From: Mameliella sp. CS4
Lineage (GTDB): Bacteria > Pseudomonadota > Alphaproteobacteria > Rhodobacterales > Rhodobacteraceae
Assembly: GCF_019392335.1 (NCBI RefSeq)
Contig: NZ_JAHXRQ010000012.1
Coordinates: 1 to 64,000 of the forward strand
DNA: 64,000 bases
Direction: 5' to 3'
A program made the translations under genes and the position numbers. Under the pieces are notes generated by a model. It saw nothing but the letters and a program-made list of their open reading frames with translations, was not told where the DNA came from and searched no databases. Below are positions 29,080-41,364 of the stretch, piece after piece. Within the stretch, counting starts at the first letter, position 1. Each line of letters starts with the position of its first letter.

Positions 29080-29119
29080 GAATTGACAGCCGAACCAAAA
29101 AAACAGGGGGGAGAGCGCC

Positions 29120-30121
29120 ATGCATCCGGCATTGCAGGGGCTTCTGACAATCGTGATCGGTGTGGGGTCGTGTATCGGCTACTTCTGGGCGTCGAACCAG
29201 TTCCTCGACCGGGTGCTCTTCCCGGCGAAAGGCCCGAACGCCGGGCGCAACATCAACCGCGCCAACATGATCCGGCCCTGGCTGTTCCTGTTCCCGGCGC
29301 TGTTTGCGCTGTCGCTCTACCTTGCCTATCCGGTCTTTGAGACTTTGCGCCTGTCGCTGACAGACCGTGACCAGGGCGGGGCTTTTATCGGGTTGGCGAA
29401 TTACACCCAGATGATGGGCGAAACCAAGTTCTGGGAGGCGATGGGCAACAACATGCTCTGGCTCATCGTGGTGCCCGCGCTGTCGACGGCCTTTGGCCTG
29501 CTCGCGGCGCAGCTGACCGACCGCATCGGTTGGGGCAATGTCGCCAAGTCACTGATCTTCATGCCGATGGCGATTTCCTTTGTCGGCGCGGCGGTGATCT
29601 GGAAGCTGGTCTATGATGCGCGCCCGCCGGATGCCGAACAGATCGGCGTGCTGAACGCGATCTATGTGTCGATCACCGGCAACGATCCGCAGCAATGGCT
29701 GACGATCCCCTTCTGGAACAACTTTTTCCTGATGATTGTGCTGGTCTGGATCCAGACTGGCTTTGCGATGGTGATCCTTTCGGCGGCCCTGCGCGGCATC
29801 CCCGAGGAAACGGTCGAGGCGGCCATCGTGGATGGCGCCAACCCGTTCCAGATCTTCTTCAAGATCAAGGTGCCGCAGATCATGCCGACGATCATGGTAG
29901 TCTGGACGACGATCACGCTTGTGGTGCTCAAGATCTTCGACATCGTCTTTGCCATGACCAATGGCCAATGGGGCACGCAGGTCCTGGCCAACTACATGTT
30001 CGACAAGCTGTTCCGCGCCAATGACTGGGGCGTCGGATCGGCCTCGGCCATCGTCATCATGCTGCTGGTCACGCCGATCCTGGTCTGGAACGTGCGGCAG
30101 GCCCGCAAGGAAATGCGGTAA
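29120..30121 (+). CDS. aglF: Alpha-glucoside ABC transporter permease AglF
   Basis: 333-aa inner-membrane subunit with about six to eight hydrophobic segments. Recognisable MalF-type features: MIRPWLFLFPALFALSLYLAYPVFETLRLSL near residue 50, AQLTDRIGWGNVAKSLIFMPMAISFVG near 135 and the EAA loop ILSAALRGIPEETVEAAIVDGANPFQIF near 225 that docks on the ATPase. It pairs with AglG to form the translocation pore. Confidence 0.93.
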   Translation: MHPALQGLLTIVIGVGSCIGYFWASNQFLDRVLFPAKGPNAGRNINRANMIRPWLFLFPALFALSLYLAYPVFETLRLSLTDRDQGGAFIGLANYTQMMGETKFWEAMGNNMLWLIVVPALSTAFGLLAAQLTDRIGWGNVAKSLIFMPMAISFVGAAVIWKLVYDARPPDAEQIGVLNAIYVSITGNDPQQWLTIPFWNNFFLMIVLVWIQTGFAMVILSAALRGIPEETVEAAIVDGANPFQIFFKIKVPQIMPTIMVVWTTITLVVLKIFDIVFAMTNGQWGTQVLANYMFDKLFRANDWGVGSASAIVIMLLVTPILVWNVRQARKEMR

Positions 30122-30169
30122 GCACCCCTCAAGCAGCGAAGCGGTAGGGCAACAAGGAAAGCAGGCATC

Positions 30170-31504
30170 ATGGACAATATCGCTGGTCACAAGTCCTCGC
30201 TCACCTGGGCTGTGCATATCTCGGTCGTGCTGCTGGTGGCGCTCTGGCTGTTCCCGACGGTGGGGCTGTTCGTCTCCTCTTTCCGCACGGCGGACCAGAT
30301 CGCCTCGTCGGGCTGGTGGAACGCGCTGTTCCCGACCGAACAATCGCTGACCCTGCGCACGGACTCTCCCGAGGCACAGGTGCAACAGGAGGGGGTCTAC
30401 GTGCTGGAGGGCAACCTGTTCGCGGTCGAGGGGCGCGAGACCGCGCCGATCTCGTCCTTTGGCGTGTCCTCTCGTGACATCTCGGCCTTTGCGCCCGGCG
30501 ACACCGCCGAACTGCGCCGGGGCGGGACGATCACCGTGCAGGAAAACGGTGACTACCGGCTTGTCTCCGAAGAGGAAATTCGGGGCGGGCGTGGGGCCCG
30601 GATCTTTGTCACAGCAGAGATTCCGCCTGAGTTCACATTGCGTAACTATGACACCGTCCTGGGGCAGGACGTGGTCAAGCAGCTGGCGATCTACATCGCG
30701 GCGGCGGCCATCCTTTGGGGGGTGATGCGGTATACCCTGGCTTCACAGCCCGCGATCGTGGCGCAGGGGGCGCCCGTCGTGGGGGGGATTGTGCTGCTGG
30801 TCCTGCTGGCCGCGACATTCGGCCTGTCCAGTGGCGCCGCAGAAGGGGCGCAGACCACAGACGACATGGGCCGCGCCTTTTTCAGCACGTTGACGGTGAC
30901 GGTTCCGGCCACGATCATCCCCATCGTGGTGGCCGCCTTTGCCGCCTATGCCCTGGCCTGGATGGATTTCCCGGGCCGGGCGCTGCTGATCGCCTTTGTC
31001 GTGGGCCTGTTGGTGGTGCCTCTGCAACTGGCGCTGATCCCGCTGTTGAAGCTGCATCTGGCCATCGGCATCGGCAAGGGCTACCTCGGGGTCTGGCTGG
31101 CGCATACCGGGTTTGGCCTGCCGCTGGCGGTCTACCTGTTGCGCAACTACATGGCCGGCCTGCCGCGCGACATCATCGAGAACGCCCGCGTGGACGGCGC
31201 GACGGAGTTTCAGATCTTTACCAAGATCATCCTGCCGCTGTCCTTCCCTGCGCTGGCCAGTTTTGCCATCTTCCAGTTCCTCTGGACCTGGAACGACCTG
31301 CTGGTGGCCAAGGTCTTTCTGATCGACGCGACGGGACAGACCACGGTCATGACCAACCAGATCGTCGAGCTGCTGGGCACGCGGGGCGGCAACTGGGAAA
31401 TCCTGGCGACGGCGGCCTTTGTCAGTATCGCGGTGCCGCTGGTCGTCTTCTTTGCCATGCAACGCTACCTCGTGCGCGGCCTGCTGGCCGGCTCTGTCAA
31501 GTGA
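30170..31504 (+). CDS. aglG: Alpha-glucoside ABC transporter permease AglG
   Basis: 444 aa, MalG-type permease. TM1 (SLTWAVHISVVLLVALWLFP) is followed by a large extracytoplasmic domain (about residues 45-165, with DSPEAQVQQEGVYVLEGNLF) typical of AglG and absent from MalG. TM segments and the EAA loop LRNYMAGLPRDIIENARVDGATEFQIF follow near residue 325. With AglF it forms the channel; AglK powers it. Confidence 0.93.
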   Translation: MDNIAGHKSSLTWAVHISVVLLVALWLFPTVGLFVSSFRTADQIASSGWWNALFPTEQSLTLRTDSPEAQVQQEGVYVLEGNLFAVEGRETAPISSFGVSSRDISAFAPGDTAELRRGGTITVQENGDYRLVSEEEIRGGRGARIFVTAEIPPEFTLRNYDTVLGQDVVKQLAIYIAAAAILWGVMRYTLASQPAIVAQGAPVVGGIVLLVLLAATFGLSSGAAEGAQTTDDMGRAFFSTLTVTVPATIIPIVVAAFAAYALAWMDFPGRALLIAFVVGLLVVPLQLALIPLLKLHLAIGIGKGYLGVWLAHTGFGLPLAVYLLRNYMAGLPRDIIENARVDGATEFQIFTKIILPLSFPALASFAIFQFLWTWNDLLVAKVFLIDATGQTTVMTNQIVELLGTRGGNWEILATAAFVSIAVPLVVFFAMQRYLVRGLLAGSVK

Positions 31505-31511
31505 ACACTGC

Positions 31512-31580
31512 GCCCCGGACCCGGTCCGGGGCCCAACCCTGCGGGCACCGGGACAAGAGGTCCCGGGGCAAGCCCGGGAC
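31512..31580 (+). repeat. Paired GC-rich palindromes between aglG and aglA
   Basis: GCCCCGGACC/GGTCCGGGGC (31512-31532, one-base centre) and GTCCCGGG/CCCGGGAC (31560-31580, five-base loop) are both perfect. They resemble REP-like elements widespread in alphaproteobacteria and could tune expression of aglA and aglK relative to the transporter genes. Confidence 0.75.
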
Positions 31581-31595
31581 GCGAAGGACCAAGAC

Positions 31596-33248
31596 ATGAA
31601 CGCGCAACTTCAAACCCAGACCGACCCCAGCGCCGACAAGGACTGGTGGCGCGGCGCGGTGATCTACCAGATCTATCCACGCAGCTACCAGGACAGCAAC
31701 GGCGACGGCGTGGGCGACCTGAACGGCATCACGGCGCGGCTGCCCTATGTGGCCAGCCTCGGTGTCGACGCCATCTGGATCTCGCCTTTCTTCACCTCGC
31801 CGATGAAGGACTTCGGCTATGACGTCAGCGATTACTGCGACGTCGATCCGATGTTCGGCTCGCTGTCCGATTTCGACGTCATGGTGGACACGGCGCATAA
31901 GCTGGGCATTCGGGTGATGATAGACCTGGTGCTGTCGCATACCTCGGACCAGCACCCCTGGTTCGCGCAAAGCCGGGCCAATCGCGACAATCCAAAGGCA
32001 GACTGGTACGTCTGGGCCGACCCCAAACCTGACGGCACCCCGCCCAACAACTGGCTGTCGATCTTCGGCGGCTCTGCCTGGCATTGGGACGCCCGGCGCG
32101 AGCAATACTACCTGCACAACTTCCTGACAGAGCAGCCGGACCTGAACTTTCACAACCCGGATGTGCAGGAGGCCCTGCTGAATGTGGTCCGCTTCTGGCT
32201 GGATCGCGGCGTCGACGGCTTCCGCCTGGATACGATCAACTTTTACGTCCACGACCAGCAGCTGCGCGACAACCCGCCCTTGCCGGTGGATCAGCGCGAT
32301 GCCTCCATCGCGCCGCGGGTGAACCCCTACAATCACCAGCTGCATCTTTACGACAAGAACCGCCCCGAGAACCTGGACTTCCTGGCCCGCTTCCGCGCGG
32401 TGCTGGACGAATACGACGCCACCACGGCGGTGGGAGAGGTCGGTGACGCCCAGAAGGGGCTGGAGATCATGGGCGAATACACCGCCGGGGACGAGCGGGT
32501 GCACATGTGCTATTCCTTCGAGTTCCTCTCCGGCACCCAGCCGGACGCGGCGCGCATTGCCGATGTGATGGAGCGGGTCGACACGGTGGTGCCGGACGGC
32601 TGGGCCTGCTGGGCCTTTTCCAACCATGACGTTGTGCGCCATGCCTCGCGGTGGGAACTGTCACCCTCCGCGCAAAAGGCCTTTGCCACGCTGATGATGT
32701 GCCTGCGCGGGTCGGTCTGCATCTACCAGGGCGAGGAACTGGGCCTGCCCGAGGCGGATGTGCCCTTCGAGGATCTGCAGGACCCCTACGGGATCGAATT
32801 CTGGCCCGAGTTCAAGGGCCGCGACGGGTGCCGCACGCCGATGGTCTGGGAAAAGTCCAACCAGAACGGCGGCTTTACCACCGGCGATCCCTGGCTGCCG
32901 GTCAGTCACGCGCATCTGGGCCACGCGGTGTCCGAGCAGGAACATGACCCCGGCGCGCTCTTGCACCACTATCGCAAGGCGATCCATTTCCGCGCGACCC
33001 ATCCCGCGCTGGTCAAAGGCACGCATGACAAGGTCAAAGCGACAGGCAGCATCGTCCATTTCATCCGCAGCCACGAGGGCGAAGAGGTCTTTGTCGCGGT
33101 CAACATGAGCGGTGAGCCCGCCGTGATCGAGATGCCCGCCGGCAACTGGCAGCAGATCGGGCAGGAACTGGGCAGCGCCACGGCGGCGCCGGACGGCAAG
33201 CTGCACCTGGGACCCTGGCAGCCCGCGCTCGCGCGGCGGCAGGCATAA
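31596..33248 (+). CDS. aglA: GH13 alpha-glucosidase
   Basis: 550 aa from ATG 31596. An (alpha/beta)8 amylase-family enzyme: WWRGAVIYQIYPRSYQDSNGDG, GVDAIWISPFFTSPMKDFGYDVSDY, the nucleophile Asp in DGFRLDTINFYVHD near residue 210, the acid/base Glu in TAVGEVGD near 280, and the transition-state Asp in FSNHDVVRH near 345. No signal peptide, so it hydrolyses imported maltose/sucrose/trehalose-type substrates in the cytoplasm. Glucose then goes to glk on the divergent transcript. Confidence 0.94.
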   Translation: MNAQLQTQTDPSADKDWWRGAVIYQIYPRSYQDSNGDGVGDLNGITARLPYVASLGVDAIWISPFFTSPMKDFGYDVSDYCDVDPMFGSLSDFDVMVDTAHKLGIRVMIDLVLSHTSDQHPWFAQSRANRDNPKADWYVWADPKPDGTPPNNWLSIFGGSAWHWDARREQYYLHNFLTEQPDLNFHNPDVQEALLNVVRFWLDRGVDGFRLDTINFYVHDQQLRDNPPLPVDQRDASIAPRVNPYNHQLHLYDKNRPENLDFLARFRAVLDEYDATTAVGEVGDAQKGLEIMGEYTAGDERVHMCYSFEFLSGTQPDAARIADVMERVDTVVPDGWACWAFSNHDVVRHASRWELSPSAQKAFATLMMCLRGSVCIYQGEELGLPEADVPFEDLQDPYGIEFWPEFKGRDGCRTPMVWEKSNQNGGFTTGDPWLPVSHAHLGHAVSEQEHDPGALLHHYRKAIHFRATHPALVKGTHDKVKATGSIVHFIRSHEGEEVFVAVNMSGEPAVIEMPAGNWQQIGQELGSATAAPDGKLHLGPWQPALARRQA

Positions 33249-33268
33249 AGAGAAAAAGGGGAGGGGAC

Positions 33269-34357
33269 ATGGCCAATCTGAGACTGACCGATGTCGAAAA
33301 GACCTATGGCGGCACCGTGCAGGTGCTGCGCGACATCAACCTCGAGATCGACGAGGGCGAGCTGATCGTCTTCGTCGGCCCCTCGGGCTGTGGCAAGTCC
33401 ACGCTCTTGCGGATGATCGCCGGGCTGGAAAAGATCACCGGCGGCACGCTGGAAATCGACGGGCAGGTGGTCAACGACGTGCCGCCCGCGCAGCGCGGGA
33501 TCGCGATGGTGTTCCAGAGCTACGCTCTGTACCCGCATATGACCGTGCGCGAGAACATGTCCTTTGCCTTGAAACTGGCCAAGAAATCCCCCGACGAGAT
33601 CGAGGCGGCGGTGGATCGTGCCGCGAAGATGCTGCAACTGGAACCCTATCTGGACCGCTTGCCCAAGGCCCTGTCGGGCGGGCAGCGTCAGAGGGTGGCC
33701 ATCGGCCGGTCGCTGGTGCGCGATCCCAAGGTCTACCTCTTCGACGAGCCGCTCTCGAACCTCGACGCGGCCTTGCGGGTGGCGACGCGGATCGAGATCG
33801 CGCAGCTAAAGGAACAGATGCCCGACCGGACCATGATCTACGTCACCCATGACCAGGTCGAGGCGATGACGCTTGCCACCCGGATCGTCGTGCTGGCCAA
33901 CAAGGGCATCGCGCAGGTTGGCAGCCCGCTGGATCTGTACGAGCGGCCCAACAGCGAGTTCGTGGCGCAGTTCATCGGTTCTCCCTCGATGAACCTGCTG
34001 CCCGGCGAAGTGATCGAGACCGGCGCGCAGACCCGCGTGAAACTGGATGGCGGCGGCACGGCCCTGTCCGACTATCCGACCACCGAGGCCGACAAGGGAC
34101 TGCGGGTCAACGTTGGCGTCCGCCCCGAGGATTTCGTGCCCACCGAGGACGTGCCGATTTATTCCGGCAAGGTCGAGATCACCGAGGCCCTGGGCGAGGT
34201 GACGCTGCTCTATTTCGAGGCCGAAGGCGAGGGCGACCCGGTCATCGGCAAGCTGCCCGGCATCCACCGCGAAATGCGCGGCAAGGAGGTCTCGCTGGGG
34301 GCAGAGCCGCACAAGGTGCACCTCTTCGCGGAGGGCGTGTCTCTGCTCTATCGGTGA
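33269..34357 (+). CDS. aglK: Alpha-glucoside ABC transporter ATPase AglK
   Basis: 362 aa. Nucleotide-binding domain with Walker A GPSGCGKSTLLRMI near residue 36, Q-loop MVFQSYALYPHMTV, signature LSGGQRQRVAIGRSL near 134, Walker B VYLFDEPLSNLDAALR and the switch His in YVTHDQVEAM near 190. The C-terminal about 120 residues form a MalK-type regulatory OB/TOBE domain (VGVRPEDFVP). Last gene of the agl operon, 20 bases after aglA. Confidence 0.94.
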   Translation: MANLRLTDVEKTYGGTVQVLRDINLEIDEGELIVFVGPSGCGKSTLLRMIAGLEKITGGTLEIDGQVVNDVPPAQRGIAMVFQSYALYPHMTVRENMSFALKLAKKSPDEIEAAVDRAAKMLQLEPYLDRLPKALSGGQRQRVAIGRSLVRDPKVYLFDEPLSNLDAALRVATRIEIAQLKEQMPDRTMIYVTHDQVEAMTLATRIVVLANKGIAQVGSPLDLYERPNSEFVAQFIGSPSMNLLPGEVIETGAQTRVKLDGGGTALSDYPTTEADKGLRVNVGVRPEDFVPTEDVPIYSGKVEITEALGEVTLLYFEAEGEGDPVIGKLPGIHREMRGKEVSLGAEPHKVHLFAEGVSLLYR

Positions 34358-34453
34358 GGGGCAGGAGTTCGGGCGCGGACACCCTGTATGTGCCTGCCTC
34401 CAGAACTCTCCGGGGCTGTCCTGTCGTGCGTCGGGCTGGCCGTTTAGTCGTGC

Positions 34454-34813
34454 TCAGACCCCAACGACGTCGGGACGCAGAGAGTAGAAAATATAGAGTA
34501 CCTCGGCCTTTTCGCGATCCCCCGCTCCGGCGTTGGTAAGCGCCTTCATCAGGTCATCGACGGCCGCCATGTACTCATTGTCGGAGATGTTCATGTGCTT
34601 GTGCGCGCTGAGCATGTCCAGCCCGTCGTAGGTGTTCGGACCGCCAGAGCCCATCGAAAAGAACCCGGCGGCCTTTTTCTTCATGGCTACCGGATCGCTG
34701 CCCGCGAAACGCTTTCCGATCAGAGGGTTGGCAATGTGATTATCGACAAGGTCGGAGGCAATCCGGGCAATGCCTTCGGCCCCTCCGAGGCGGGTGTACA
34801 GGGTGTCGGTCAT
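34454..34813 (-). CDS. Group 1 truncated hemoglobin
   Basis: 119 aa from MTDTLYTRLGGAEGIARIASDLVD. The 2-over-2 globin is recognisable from LYTRLGG, the NPLIGKRFAGSD segment, and the proximal-His region LSAHKHMNISDNEYMAAVDDLMKAL. The C-terminal KAEVLYIFYSLRPDVV completes the fold. Such globins bind O2 or NO and are linked to nitrosative stress or redox sensing. No partner reductase is adjacent. An upstream in-frame ATG exists but lacks homology-like sequence. Confidence 0.88.
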   Translation of the reverse strand: MTDTLYTRLGGAEGIARIASDLVDNHIANPLIGKRFAGSDPVAMKKKAAGFFSMGSGGPNTYDGLDMLSAHKHMNISDNEYMAAVDDLMKALTNAGAGDREKAEVLYIFYSLRPDVVGV

Positions 34814-34906
34814 GGGTTTCTCCAATCTTTTGGGTGTCTGCGGCAAGGATGAAAGAAACCGGAACAACCCGATAGTCCTGAAACTGGACTCGACCAGCGC
34901 CACCTG

Positions 34907-35599
34907 TCAGCCGATGAGTTTCCTCTGGCCCGCAAATGTGCTGAGGCCCATCCACTTGGTGATGGTCCGGGCCAATGCCGGGTCCCCGTCAATGCGCAGC
35001 CGGGACCCGGCGTCTCCGACCGGGATCAGCCCCAGCCAGATCGCTGTCATGGTCCTGAGATCGGTGGTGATCCAAAGATCCACGTCAAAGCCAGGATCGG
35101 TGGCGCAGAGATCGACCCGCGCCTCTGGATCGACGATCAGCCACCAGGTCTGGCGATTGATGGGAAGATCCGGATAGCGGAACTGCACGACAGTTCGGTG
35201 GGGTGGCAGCGGGGCCGGGTTGATGTTGCGCCTCATGTCCCACATCAACAGGGAGACATCGAGATTTTCGAGCGTGGCTTCCGTCTCGACCCATTTCTGC
35301 CCCCAAAGGCCAAAGGCTTCGATGACGGGTTTCAGATCACGCCCGGCCTCGGTCAGCCGGTACTCGTGAACACCCTGTTCCCGCTCCGATGGGAGCCGCG
35401 AAACGATACCGGCGGCTTCAAGGTCTTTCAGCCGTTGCGACAGAAGCGTGGGCGACATCCGCGGGACACCCCGGCGCAGATCGCCGAACCGCGTCGACCC
35501 GGCGATCATTTCGCGGATGAGAACCAGCGTCCATCTTGTGCAGAGTATCTCTGACGCCATCGCGACCGGGCAGAATTGCCCGTAAGAGCCTCTTGTCAT
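34907..35599 (-). CDS. HxlR-type winged-helix regulator with SCP2-like C-terminal domain
   Basis: 230 aa from MTRGSYGQFCPVAMASEIL, with TTGGAGG upstream. The HxlR domain is clear: LCTRWTLVLIREMIAGSTRFGDLRRGVPRMSPTLLSQRLKDLEAAGIV and EYRLTEAGRDLKPVI (given in the order seen). The C-terminal half (LIVDPEARVDLCATDPGFDVDLWITTD... RIDGDPALARTITKWMG) looks like an SCP2/sterol-carrier-type ligand-binding domain. It probably senses a hydrophobic or redox-active ligand. The cysteine near the N-terminus is shared by redox-sensing relatives. Targets unknown. Confidence 0.83.
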   Translation of the reverse strand: MTRGSYGQFCPVAMASEILCTRWTLVLIREMIAGSTRFGDLRRGVPRMSPTLLSQRLKDLEAAGIVSRLPSEREQGVHEYRLTEAGRDLKPVIEAFGLWGQKWVETEATLENLDVSLLMWDMRRNINPAPLPPHRTVVQFRYPDLPINRQTWWLIVDPEARVDLCATDPGFDVDLWITTDLRTMTAIWLGLIPVGDAGSRLRIDGDPALARTITKWMGLSTFAGQRKLIG

Positions 35600-35759
35600 G
35601 CCATCGTCCTCCAAGACCGACGTGGCCCAGGAGCCGAGCGTAGCAGGCCCGACGCCAATCTCAATTTGCGTGGGCATGGTCCCATCCGAAAGAGATGCGT
35701 GCCAGTTTTCGTGTGGCTTGTTTTTCCTGGGGGCTGGCATTCCTCCGCAGGCATGAACG

Positions 35760-35799
35760 ACACAGGCCGGCCCCCTTGCGAGGACCGGCCTGTGTTTTT
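35760..35799 (+). terminator. Strong stem-loop with U-tract downstream of the VWA gene
   Basis: ACACAGGCCGG (35760-35770) pairs perfectly with CCGGCCTGTGT (35785-35795), followed by TTTT on the plus strand. It lies 13 bases past the stop of the leftward VWA gene, so it probably marks that mRNA's end, though the best U-tract faces right. Confidence 0.65.
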
Positions 35800-35811
35800 C
35801 TTGCGCCAGCT

Positions 35812-38271
35812 TTACTCCGGCTCGTAGGTCAGTTCGATAGGCTTGCGGAACAGGACCGTGTCGTCCTGGCCCATCACGTAGCGCAGCTCGTACTTGCCTG
35901 GACCTTCGGGCAGTTTCAGCACCAGCGGGCTGTCCTCGGAGGTGTGCTTGTAGGTGCTGTACTTGTTGTCGGGCTCTCCGACACGGGCAAGACTGATGTA
36001 GTCGCCCTTGTAGTCCGGCCCGTCCCAATCCAGCCCCAGGACCGCCCCGGCCGGCACCTGTTCCGGTGCGTCGATGCTGGCCGTCACCTCTGTCAGGGTG
36101 ATCTGGTTGCTGGCCACCACGCGGGGGCTGTCTCCGGCGGCGACATAGCGGATTTCGTAGGTGCCCGGTTCCGCCGGCAGCCGCAGCAGCAGGGGAGAGC
36201 CTTCGCGGGTGTAGGTGTAAAAGTGGTACTTGTTGTCGGCCATGTCGGCGTCGGCCACGGTGACATAATCCTTGTCGTAGCCGGGGCCCTCCCATGTCAC
36301 CAGCACAGAGGCACCGGCCCGCGCCTCGGTTACCACGTCGAGCGTGGCGCTGACGTCAGAGACCTCGATCGTCTGGCTCGCCAGAACGGTACGGTCCTGC
36401 CGCATGACATAGCGGATTTCGTAGGTGCCGGCATCGGCGGGCAGCGTCAGGTCCAGAGGCGAGCCGTTACGGGTGTAGGTGTAGTTCACATACCCATCGT
36501 CGCCGATCTCGGACACGGTGATGTAGTCGCCGTCATAGTCCGGCCCGGTCCAGGTCACCGGGATGTCCGATCCCGCCGCGCCCGTGGGCGCCACGTCCAG
36601 CGTGGCCGCGACCTCTGTCACCTCGATCGCCCGCGTGGCCAGAACGGTCCGGTCCTGGCGCATGAAATAGCGCAGCTCGTAGGTGCCCGGTTCGGAGGGC
36701 ATCTTGAGCGTCAGGGGCGTGCCGTCACGGGTGTAGGTGTAGTTGACATAGCCCTTGTCGTCTGGCCTCGAGACGGCGATGTAATCGCCCTCGTAGTCCG
36801 GTCCCGTCCAGGTCACCGGGATGTCGGCGCCCACCTCCGCCGTCTCTGCGGCCTCCAGGCTGGCGTCCAGCGCCGTCACCTCGATCATGCGGGTGGCCAG
36901 CACGGTCCGGTCCTGGCGCATGAAGTAGCGCAATTCATAGGTGCCCGGCTCGGGCGGCATCACCAGCGAGGCGGGAGAGCCGTCACGGGTGTAGCTGTAG
37001 TTGACATAGCCCTTGTCGCCGGGTTCCGAGACGGCGATGTAGTCGCCGTCATAATCCGGACCGGTCCATGTCACCGGGATGGTTGCGCCGGTGGGCACGC
37101 TGCCGTCCGCATCAAGGCTCGCCTCGGCCGCAGTGACGGTGATCGCCTGCGTGGCCAGCGTCTGGCGCCCATCCCGCAGGACGTAGCGCAGCTCATATTC
37201 CCCGGGTTCGGGCGGCATGACCAGTTGCGCGGGCGTGCCGTCGCGGGTGTAGGTGTAGTTCACATACCCCTTGTCGTCGGGCTTGGAGACGGTGACGTAA
37301 TCGCCGTCCTCGTCCGGGCCTTCCCAGGTGACGGGGATCGTCGATCCGGCCACCGCCTGTTCCGGCCCGCTGACCAGCGCCTCGGGCAGGGAGCTGGGCA
37401 GGACAAGGTTGACGGTCTGGGTTGCGTCGGTCACGTCAAAGCTTTTCTCGACGCTGGTTTCGTCCTCGGGGCGCAGCACGGTCACGGTATAGCTGCCTGC
37501 GGTCAGGTCGACGTCCAGCGAGGCGCTCTGCTGGAAGTCCACGATCACCTCTTCACCCCGGCGCAGATCCCAGACCAACGGGGTTTCGATGGTGCCGCCG
37601 TCGGCGCCATCCTGTGCCACGAAACGGGTTGTATAGGTGGCCGCCGGCTGTGCCTGCGTCACCTCGGTCAGGGCCTTGCCCAGCTCGCTGGCATTGGCCG
37701 CCAGCAGGAACTGGCCGCCGGTCTCGTCGGCCATGCATTGCATCTGGCGGCGCGCCTCTGGGTCGCTGACGTCAAAGCCGATCACATGGACGGTCAGGTC
37801 CACTCCGGCCTCTTCCAGCGCGCGGGCGGCGGCGCAGGGATCGGGGTTGCAGGTCTCGATCCCGTCGGAGACCAGGATCACCGTGGCCGGATCCTCGGTG
37901 TATTTCAGCGCCTGGGCGGCCTGGATGACGGCATCGGTCATCGGCGTCTTGCCGCGCGGGCGCAGCTTGTTCACCTGGGCTGCGATGGCGTCGCGGCTGG
38001 CGGCGCCCGGTTCCACAAGGGTCTGGATGTCAGTGCAATCGCCCTTGGTCCGGTGGCCATAGGCGGTCAGTCCCAGCGCCTGAGTCTCGGGCAGGGAGGA
38101 CAGGAGGTCGCCGACCACGCCCTGCGCGATGGTGATTTTTGCGACCCCGTCGATCTGACCCCACATGGAGCCGGACGCATCGAGGACGAGAATGGACTTG
38201 CTGTCTTCCTGTGCGGCGGCAAAGGCCGGAACAAGGCAAAGCGCCAGAGCGGCGCGGCGAAACCCGGTCAT
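35812..38271 (-). CDS. Secreted VWA-domain protein with six internal repeats
   Basis: 819 aa. A signal peptide (MTGFRRAALALCLVPAFAAAQ) precedes a von Willebrand factor A domain (residues about 25-190) with an intact MIDAS motif DASGS at 31-35, TPMTDAV and DGIETC, which bind a divalent metal and protein ligand. A PEGA-like linker (YTVTVLRPED) is followed by six tandem units of 83-88 residues from about residue 310 to the end. Each unit reads roughly I-P-V-T-W-x-G-P-D-Y-x-G-D-Y, KGYVNYTYTRDG-P, EPGTYELRY-M-R-Q-D. Units 2-4 are most alike; 5 and 6 diverge. Probably a periplasmic or surface adhesion/scaffold protein. A long uninterrupted antisense frame here is a GC artefact. Confidence 0.87.
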   Translation of the reverse strand: MTGFRRAALALCLVPAFAAAQEDSKSILVLDASGSMWGQIDGVAKITIAQGVVGDLLSSLPETQALGLTAYGHRTKGDCTDIQTLVEPGAASRDAIAAQVNKLRPRGKTPMTDAVIQAAQALKYTEDPATVILVSDGIETCNPDPCAAARALEEAGVDLTVHVIGFDVSDPEARRQMQCMADETGGQFLLAANASELGKALTEVTQAQPAATYTTRFVAQDGADGGTIETPLVWDLRRGEEVIVDFQQSASLDVDLTAGSYTVTVLRPEDETSVEKSFDVTDATQTVNLVLPSSLPEALVSGPEQAVAGSTIPVTWEGPDEDGDYVTVSKPDDKGYVNYTYTRDGTPAQLVMPPEPGEYELRYVLRDGRQTLATQAITVTAAEASLDADGSVPTGATIPVTWTGPDYDGDYIAVSEPGDKGYVNYSYTRDGSPASLVMPPEPGTYELRYFMRQDRTVLATRMIEVTALDASLEAAETAEVGADIPVTWTGPDYEGDYIAVSRPDDKGYVNYTYTRDGTPLTLKMPSEPGTYELRYFMRQDRTVLATRAIEVTEVAATLDVAPTGAAGSDIPVTWTGPDYDGDYITVSEIGDDGYVNYTYTRNGSPLDLTLPADAGTYEIRYVMRQDRTVLASQTIEVSDVSATLDVVTEARAGASVLVTWEGPGYDKDYVTVADADMADNKYHFYTYTREGSPLLLRLPAEPGTYEIRYVAAGDSPRVVASNQITLTEVTASIDAPEQVPAGAVLGLDWDGPDYKGDYISLARVGEPDNKYSTYKHTSEDSPLVLKLPEGPGKYELRYVMGQDDTVLFRKPIELTYEPE

Positions 38272-38421
38272 GAAATCCCCCTTTTTGGCGGTAATATGCT
38301 GCTACCCTGCACCGAAGGGCCGCGCCCGGGCAAGGAAAGGTTTACCCCACTGGCGCCCGCTTTCCGACCAGCCTGCGGCGTGAGGAAGCACGCCGGCGGA
38401 ATTCCGGGCGCTGTCGCGTTT

Positions 38422-38436
38422 GTTCACACTTCGTTC
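38422..38436 (+). promoter_or_regulatory. LexA box upstream of uvrA
   Basis: GTTC (38422-38425), seven bases, GTTC (38433-38436): an exact alphaproteobacterial SOS box 70 bases before the uvrA start. Since uvrA is a classical SOS gene, the site is credible. Confidence 0.8.
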
Positions 38437-38505
38437 ACGTTTTTCGATTGGCGGTCTCGTCGAATTCCACTATGTCTACGCAGGTTGCAATGCCGGGGGT
38501 GAGTG

Positions 38506-41360
<2,855 letters not shown>

Positions 41361-41364
<4 letters not shown>

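Noticed and set aside
35695..38502. 935-aa plus-strand frame opposite the VWA protein
   Set aside because: Repeats mirror the tandem repeats of the minus-strand gene; no start context and no family features.
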